Below, one piece after another: positions 15,937 through 19,624 of a stretch of 19,624 bases of DNA. Where the stretch lies: assembly GCA_041565695.1 (NCBI GenBank), contig JBFGUI010000043.1, forward strand, positions 1-19,624, read 5' to 3'. The notes under the pieces are model-generated. The model was not told the DNA's origin and searched no databases. It saw nothing but the letters and a program-made list of their open reading frames with translations. The DNA is from Pelagibius sp041565695 (lineage in GTDB: Bacteria > Pseudomonadota > Alphaproteobacteria > Kiloniellales > Kiloniellaceae). The translations under genes were made by a program, and so were the position numbers. The number at the start of each line of letters is the position of its first letter. Within the stretch, counting starts at the first letter, position 1.

Positions 15937-16401
15937 TTACAGGCTCCTCTTGTTCTTCGCGTTCATCGCCTGGAGGTCGAGGACCTCCGGCTGCTGCGCC
16001 TCGTGCGGATGCTCCGACCCGGCATAGACGCGCAGGTTCTTGAGCTGCTGGCGGCCGAGACGGTTGCGCGTGATCATGCGCTCCACCGCCTTGGCGATCA
16101 CCCGCTCCGGATAGTCGCCTTCGAGGATCTGGCCGGCCGTGCGCTCTTTGATGCCGCCCGGATGGCCGGTGTGCCAGTAGTAAACCTTGTCGCTCGTCTT
16201 CTTGCCGGTCAGCTTGACCTTCTCGGCATTGATGACGATGACGTTGTCGCCGCAGTCCATGTGCGGCGTGAAGCTCGGCTTGTGCTTGCCGCGCAGGATC
16301 TTGGCGACCTGCGAGGCCAGCCGGCCGAGGACTACGCCGTCGGCATCGATCAGAATCCACTTCTTCTCGATGTCCGACGGGGTGGCGGTATAGGTCTTCA
16401 T
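15937..16401 (-). CDS. rplM: 50S ribosomal protein L13
   Basis: A 154-residue L13, an early-assembly protein of the large ribosomal subunit. Typical blocks are KKWILIDADGVVLGRLAS (13-30), HKPSFTPHMDCGDNVIVINA and YYWHTGHPGGIKERTAG, followed by NRLGRQQLKNLRVYAGSEHPH. The length is slightly above the 142 residues of E. coli because of a short C-terminal addition (AMNAKNKRSL). The ATG at 16401 starts the conserved MKTYTA. The frame is open further upstream, but that stretch falls in the leader and promoter region. It is first in the rplM-rpsI operon, with a sigma-70-like promoter about 80-110 bases upstream. Confidence 0.97.
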   Translation of the reverse strand: MKTYTATPSDIEKKWILIDADGVVLGRLASQVAKILRGKHKPSFTPHMDCGDNVIVINAEKVKLTGKKTSDKVYYWHTGHPGGIKERTAGQILEGDYPERVIAKAVERMITRNRLGRQQLKNLRVYAGSEHPHEAQQPEVLDLQAMNAKNKRSL

Positions 16402-16483
16402 CTTGCCAACCACTTGTCGTCGTGAATTCGGGATGGAGCCGGCGCCCGCCCGGGCAGGGCGGCGCGCGGCTCCGGCGCGGCGT

Positions 16484-16512
16484 TTTCTAGGGGCCGAGGC
16501 GGGGGAAGTCAA
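16484..16512 (-). promoter_or_regulatory. Sigma-70-type promoter of rplM-rpsI
   Basis: On the minus strand, TTGACT (16512-16507), a 17-base spacer and TAGAAA (16489-16484) form a near-consensus housekeeping promoter. Transcription would start near 16477 and give a leader of about 75 bases before the L13 start. The -35 TTGAC is characteristic of strong alphaproteobacterial promoters. Confidence 0.75.
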
Positions 16513-16636
16513 CGCGAAAAAGCGTCTGAAAAACGAATATCTTAGTAGAGGGGTATTATGTTACCACATTCCTAAGTCCCTGAACTGGCGGCGTTCCTCC
16601 AAGCCCTTGGAAAGGCTCGAAAAGGCGCTAAGGGCC

Positions 16637-17074
16637 TCAGGAGCGCGGCGGGATCGAATAGGTCGCCGTGGCGTGGGACACCGGGACCGCCAGGTCTGCC
16701 GAGTGCACCGTGACGTCGCCCACCGCCAGGCGCTTGCCCAGCTTGATCAGGCGGCAAACGGCGGTGAGGTCGCCGGGCTGCGGGCGCTGCAGGAAGTTGA
16801 TGTTGAGGCTGGTGGTCACCGCCAGCGGCACCTCGCCGATCGCTCCCAGCAGGGCGGCGTACATGGTGAAGTCGGCCAGCGCCATCTGCGCCGGCCCGCT
16901 CAGGGTGCCGCCGGGGCGGACGTGCGCCTCGCCCGCCGGCAGGCGCACCCGCGCGGTGCCGTAGCCGATCTCCTCGGTGACGAAGCCATAGACCCTCTGG
17001 AAGGGGGCGCTTTCCGCCAGCAGGCGGTTGAAGGCCTCTATGGTGATACGGGGCGAATGCTGTTCTGAATCCAT
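16637..17074 (-). CDS. PaaI-family hotdog thioesterase
   Basis: A 145-residue hotdog-fold protein of the PaaI thioesterase family. The signature HVRPGGTLSGPAQMALAD (51-68) contains the helix-cap glycines and an aspartate (D68) in the position often used in catalysis. The strand VTTSLNINFLQRPQPGDLTA (86-105) is the conserved central beta region. It should hydrolyse an acyl-CoA thioester in the cytoplasm; the acyl group is not evident. The ATG at 17074 follows GGAAAG, and a GTG one codon earlier is an equal alternative. It diverges from the enoyl-CoA hydratase-family gene across 120 bases, and this neighbourhood of a thioesterase, crotonase homologue and CoA-binding protein next to rplM is familiar from alphaproteobacteria. 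It sits upstream of rplM-rpsI on the same strand but separated by that operon's own promoter. Confidence 0.88.
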   Translation of the reverse strand: MDSEQHSPRITIEAFNRLLAESAPFQRVYGFVTEEIGYGTARVRLPAGEAHVRPGGTLSGPAQMALADFTMYAALLGAIGEVPLAVTTSLNINFLQRPQPGDLTAVCRLIKLGKRLAVGDVTVHSADLAVPVSHATATYSIPPRS

Positions 17075-17194
17075 CACTTTCCGGAAACTGTCCTCGCTGC
17101 GCGGCTGCTGCCTATTATTCCTTGAACTCCCCCCTTTGAAAGCGCCAAAGTCGATCTACCCACGAAGAAGATCTGACGAGAGCTCGAGGAACTC

Positions 17195-18001
17195 ATGCCC
17201 GCCGAAGCCGCCGTCTCCACGGATTCCGACCTGCTGCTGCGCCGCGACGCGGACGGCATCGCCCGTCTCACGCTGAACCGGCCGCGGCAGTACAACGCGC
17301 TCTCCGCCGCGCTGATGGGCGAAATGCAGGCCGCCCTCGACGCCATCGCCGCGGACAGCGCGGTGCGCGCCGTGATCATCGAGGGCGCCGGGCGCGGCTT
17401 CTGCGCCGGCCACGACCTGAAGGAACTGCGTGGCCGCAGCGGCGACCGCGCCTTCTACCAGGGTATCTTCCAGCAGTGCAGCCGACTGATGACCTCGATC
17501 GTCAGCCTGCCGCAGCCGGTGATCGCCAAGGTGCACGGCATCGCCACCGCGGCCGGCTGCCAGCTGGTCGCCACCTGCGACCTGGCGGTCGCCGACGCGG
17601 CCAGCCACTTCGGCACGCCGGGGGTCAACATCGGCCTGTTCTGCTCGACGCCGATGGTCGCCCTGTCGCGCGCGGTGCCACGCAAGCAGGCCATGGAGAT
17701 GCTGCTGACCGGCGAGATGGTCGGCGCCGAGGAAGCCCTGCGCCTCGGCCTGATCAACCGCGCGGTGCCCGCCGAGGCACTGGAGGAAGAGACCCTGGCG
17801 CTGGCCCGCAAGGTCGCCGGCAAATCGCCGCTGACGCTCAAGATCGGCAAGGAAGCATTCTACCGCCAGATCGAGTACGGGCTCGTCGAGGCCTACGCCT
17901 ATGCCAGCCAGGTGATGACCACCAACATGCTGGCGCGCGACGCCGAGGAAGGCATCGACGCCTTCATCGAAAAGCGCGACCCGGAATGGCAGGGCCGCTA
18001 G
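17195..18001 (+). CDS. Enoyl-CoA hydratase-family protein, ECHDC3-like, catalytic Glu absent
   Basis: A 268-residue crotonase-fold protein. The oxyanion-hole and CoA-binding segments are present: GRGFCAGHDLKEL (67-79) and KVHGIATAAGCQLVATCDLAVA (112-133). The two glutamates that catalyse hydration in classical enoyl-CoA hydratase (rat Glu144 and Glu164) are replaced: Q123 stands in AAGCQLV and G143 in FGTPGVNIGLF. The block TPGVNIGLFCSTPMVALSRA closely resembles ECHDC3, a family member not known as a true hydratase. It probably binds an acyl-CoA, but hydratase activity is doubtful and automatic labels could mislead. The ATG at 17195 follows GAGGA by four bases. It diverges from the PaaI thioesterase and precedes the channel gene by 58 bases, so those two plus-strand genes may share a transcript. 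Confidence 0.93.
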   Translation: MPAEAAVSTDSDLLLRRDADGIARLTLNRPRQYNALSAALMGEMQAALDAIAADSAVRAVIIEGAGRGFCAGHDLKELRGRSGDRAFYQGIFQQCSRLMTSIVSLPQPVIAKVHGIATAAGCQLVATCDLAVADAASHFGTPGVNIGLFCSTPMVALSRAVPRKQAMEMLLTGEMVGAEEALRLGLINRAVPAEALEEETLALARKVAGKSPLTLKIGKEAFYRQIEYGLVEAYAYASQVMTTNMLARDAEEGIDAFIEKRDPEWQGR

Positions 18002-18059
18002 CGCAACCGGGCCCGTTGGATCTAAGCCGCCGCCTGTCACCGCATAGAGAGCCGCTCCC

Positions 18060-19229
18060 TTGACCGAAAACCTGCAAGAGTTCTGGAACCTGGTGGTCGA
18101 CGTCTGGAACCGGGGGTTCCTGGGCATCGAAGTCGGGCGCCTGCTGATCGCGCTCGGAATCATCCTGCTTTTTCTGGTGTTCCGGCACTTCTTCAACCTG
18201 ATTGTCATCGGCCGCCTGCAGCGCTGGGCCGCACGCTCCGACAACGGGCTGGACGACGAAGCGGTGGAGGTGCTGGCGGCGCCGATTCGCTTTGTGCCGA
18301 TCGTCATCGGCATCTTCATCGCGGTCGGCTATCTCGGTTTGCGAGGCACCCTCGGCACCATCGCCGACAACCTGCTGCGCTCCCTGGTGGTCTTCAACCT
18401 CTTCTGGTTCCTGTTTGCCGCCGTCGGGCCGTTCTCCTTCGTCTTCGGCAAGCTGGAGACAGTCTTCAGCCGGCCGATGGTGGACTGGATGGTCAAGGCC
18501 TCCAAGATCGGCATCGCCTTCATCGGCGGCGCCATCATCCTCGAACTCTGGGGCATCGAGGTCGGCCCGGTCCTGGCCGGTGCCGGCCTGCTCGGCGTGG
18601 CCGTTGCGCTCGGCGCGCAGGACCTCTTCAAGAACCTCATCGCCGGCATCCTGGTGATCGCCGAGAAGCGCTTCAATCCGGGCGACTGGATCCTCGTCGA
18701 CGGCGTGGTCGAGGGCACGGTGGAGACCATCGGCTTCCGCTCCACCCTGGTACGGCGTTTCGACAAGGCGCCGGTCTACGTGCCCAACGCCAGGCTTTCC
18801 GACAACGCGGTAACCAACTTCAGCGAAATGACCCACAGGCGCATCTACTGGAAGATCGGCGTGGAGTACCGCACCACCGTCGACCAGCTGCGCGAAATCC
18901 GCGACGGCATCGAAGCGCACATCATCGGCAACCCGGACTATGCGCAGCCGGACGAGGTTTCCACCTTCGTGCGCATCGACAGCTTCAATGACTCCTCGAT
19001 CGACATCATGCTCTACTGCTTCACCCGGACGACGAACTGGGGCGAGTGGCTTAAGATCAAGGAGAATCTGGCCTACCACATCATGGACGTTGTCCATAAG
19101 GCCGGCACCGGATTTGCCTTCCCCAGCCAGTCGGTCTATGTGGAATCTCTGCCGCAGGACCGGCCCGAAGTCTTTGTGCCGCCCGGCGAGAGACCGGCGG
19201 ATGGCAAGCGCGCCGATACGGCCGAGTAA
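18060..19229 (+). CDS. MscS-family mechanosensitive ion channel
   Basis: A 389-residue inner-membrane channel that would open under membrane tension and release solutes during osmotic down-shock. Five hydrophobic segments are visible, near residues 24-42, 74-94, 108-128, 148-163 and 168-200. The last one, AGLLGVAVALGAQDLFKNLI, is the glycine/alanine-rich pore helix typical of MscS. The beta domain follows with RFNPGDWILVDGVVEGTVE (204-222) and YVPNARLSDNAVTNFS (240-255), then a mixed C-terminal domain. It has more N-terminal helices than E. coli MscS (286 residues). The start is TTG at 18060: an in-frame stop lies five codons upstream and the next start candidates fall inside the N-terminus. 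The ribosome binding site is weak (AGAGAG). It follows the ECHDC3-like gene on the same strand. Confidence 0.93.
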   Translation: MTENLQEFWNLVVDVWNRGFLGIEVGRLLIALGIILLFLVFRHFFNLIVIGRLQRWAARSDNGLDDEAVEVLAAPIRFVPIVIGIFIAVGYLGLRGTLGTIADNLLRSLVVFNLFWFLFAAVGPFSFVFGKLETVFSRPMVDWMVKASKIGIAFIGGAIILELWGIEVGPVLAGAGLLGVAVALGAQDLFKNLIAGILVIAEKRFNPGDWILVDGVVEGTVETIGFRSTLVRRFDKAPVYVPNARLSDNAVTNFSEMTHRRIYWKIGVEYRTTVDQLREIRDGIEAHIIGNPDYAQPDEVSTFVRIDSFNDSSIDIMLYCFTRTTNWGEWLKIKENLAYHIMDVVHKAGTGFAFPSQSVYVESLPQDRPEVFVPPGERPADGKRADTAE

Positions 19230-19256
19230 ATCCCGCAACGTGATGACGACGGCAAG

Positions 19257-19624
19257 ATGAACGCCCCCCCCACCTATTCCAATGCCGAGCTGCTGGAGAT
19301 CCTGCGCGACACGCGCACCATCGCCATGGTCGGCGCCTCGCCGAAGTGGAACCGGCCCAGCTACTTCGCCATGAAGTACCTGCAGGAAAAGGGCTACCGG
19401 GTCATCCCGGTCAACCCCGGCCAGGCCGGCAAGGAGATCCTCGGCGAGACGGTCTACGCCGCGCTGTCGGAGATCCCGGGCCAGTTCGAGATGGTCGACA
19501 TCTTCCGCAACTCCGAGGCCGCCGGGCCGATCACCGACGAGGCCATCGCCATCGCCAAGGAAAAAGGCATCGAGGTGATCTGGATGCAGCTCGGCGTGAT
19601 CAACCAGGCAGCGGCCGAGAAGGC
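19257..19624 (+). CDS. CoA-binding domain protein (YccU-like), cut by window end
   Basis: A partial gene with 122 complete codons, open at the right edge; the family is about 140 residues, so only the C-terminus is missing. The Rossmann-type CoA-binding domain shows TIAMVGASPKWNRPSYF (21-37), GYRVIPVNPG (46-55), EMVDIFRNSEA and IEVIWMQLGVIN. The loop VGAS and the following strand are where related succinyl-CoA synthetase domains bind CoA. A conserved cysteine seen in some members may lie beyond the edge. The ATG at 19257 is 27 bases after the channel gene; another ATG at 19243 runs into a stop at once. An eight-C run follows the start. Function in this family is not established. In many alphaproteobacteria the next gene is an O-acetylhomoserine sulfhydrylase, which I would expect just outside the window. 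Confidence 0.9.
   Translation, partial: MNAPPTYSNAELLEILRDTRTIAMVGASPKWNRPSYFAMKYLQEKGYRVIPVNPGQAGKEILGETVYAALSEIPGQFEMVDIFRNSEAAGPITDEAIAIAKEKGIEVIWMQLGVINQAAAEK

Noticed and set aside
13390..16027. Two long plus-strand open frames antisense to tctC, the carbonic anhydrase-like gene and rpsI
   Set aside because: They cross gene boundaries and a strong terminator of well-identified minus-strand genes and show no recognisable motifs.
16545..16575. AT-rich patch with GGTA-TTATGT-TACC symmetry, considered as an operator or second promoter
   Set aside because: The symmetry is only four bases per arm and no promoter boxes fit the flanking genes better than the TTGACT/TAGAAA pair.
17964..19238. 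Minus-strand open frame of 424 codons antisense to the MscS channel
   Set aside because: Asp/His/Glu-rich shadow; the plus strand has MscS motifs in order along the whole length.

Overview
The window looks like chromosome of a high-GC alphaproteobacterium, probably in or near the Rhodospirillales; this is inferred, not measured. The signs are: a ribosomal protein S9 with the N-terminal extension usual in alphaproteobacteria; the rplM-rpsI pair beside a PaaI thioesterase, an enoyl-CoA hydratase-family gene and a CoA-binding protein; a tripartite tricarboxylate transporter (TTT) set; and a PAS-type hybrid kinase with a companion receiver. No tRNA, rRNA, CRISPR array, transposase or integrase was seen.

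Layout. Bases 1-283 hold no clear gene, only a possible fragment of a membrane protein on the minus strand. A class I methyltransferase-like gene follows (284-1165, +). Next come two accessory-looking genes of visibly lower GC that converge on each other. The first is a large regulator with sterile alpha motif, class III cyclase, AAA-type ATPase and TPR-like parts (1345-4623, +). The second is an 854-residue LanB-family protein (4795-7359, -) that has the tRNA-dependent glutamylation-type region but appears to lack the elimination domain. Upstream of it is an AT-richer stretch of about 225 bases with a perfect 7-8-7 inverted repeat and two overlapping tiny ORFs on opposite strands.

The minus strand then carries a hybrid histidine kinase and a stand-alone receiver (9957 to 7586), a likely phosphorelay unit. 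Next is a transport operon (14583 to 10157) in the order tctC-tctA-tctB-PaaK/CapK-like ligase. Its last three genes are linked by ATGA stop/start overlaps, which suggests uptake of a carboxylate and its adenylation or CoA activation. A gamma-class carbonic anhydrase-like gene follows (15274-14708).

The right end is conserved core: rplM-rpsI on the minus strand with a clear promoter and a textbook intrinsic terminator, then a PaaI-like thioesterase (-). Diverging from it are an ECHDC3-like enoyl-CoA hydratase homologue that lacks both catalytic glutamates, an MscS-type channel and the start of a CoA-binding protein cut by the window edge (all +).

The most interesting part is the orphan LanB-like gene with its divergent small-ORF and palindrome region, next to the multidomain cyclase. 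Both look acquired relative to the GC-rich core around them. No cyclase, protease, exporter or convincing precursor peptide is visible within the window.
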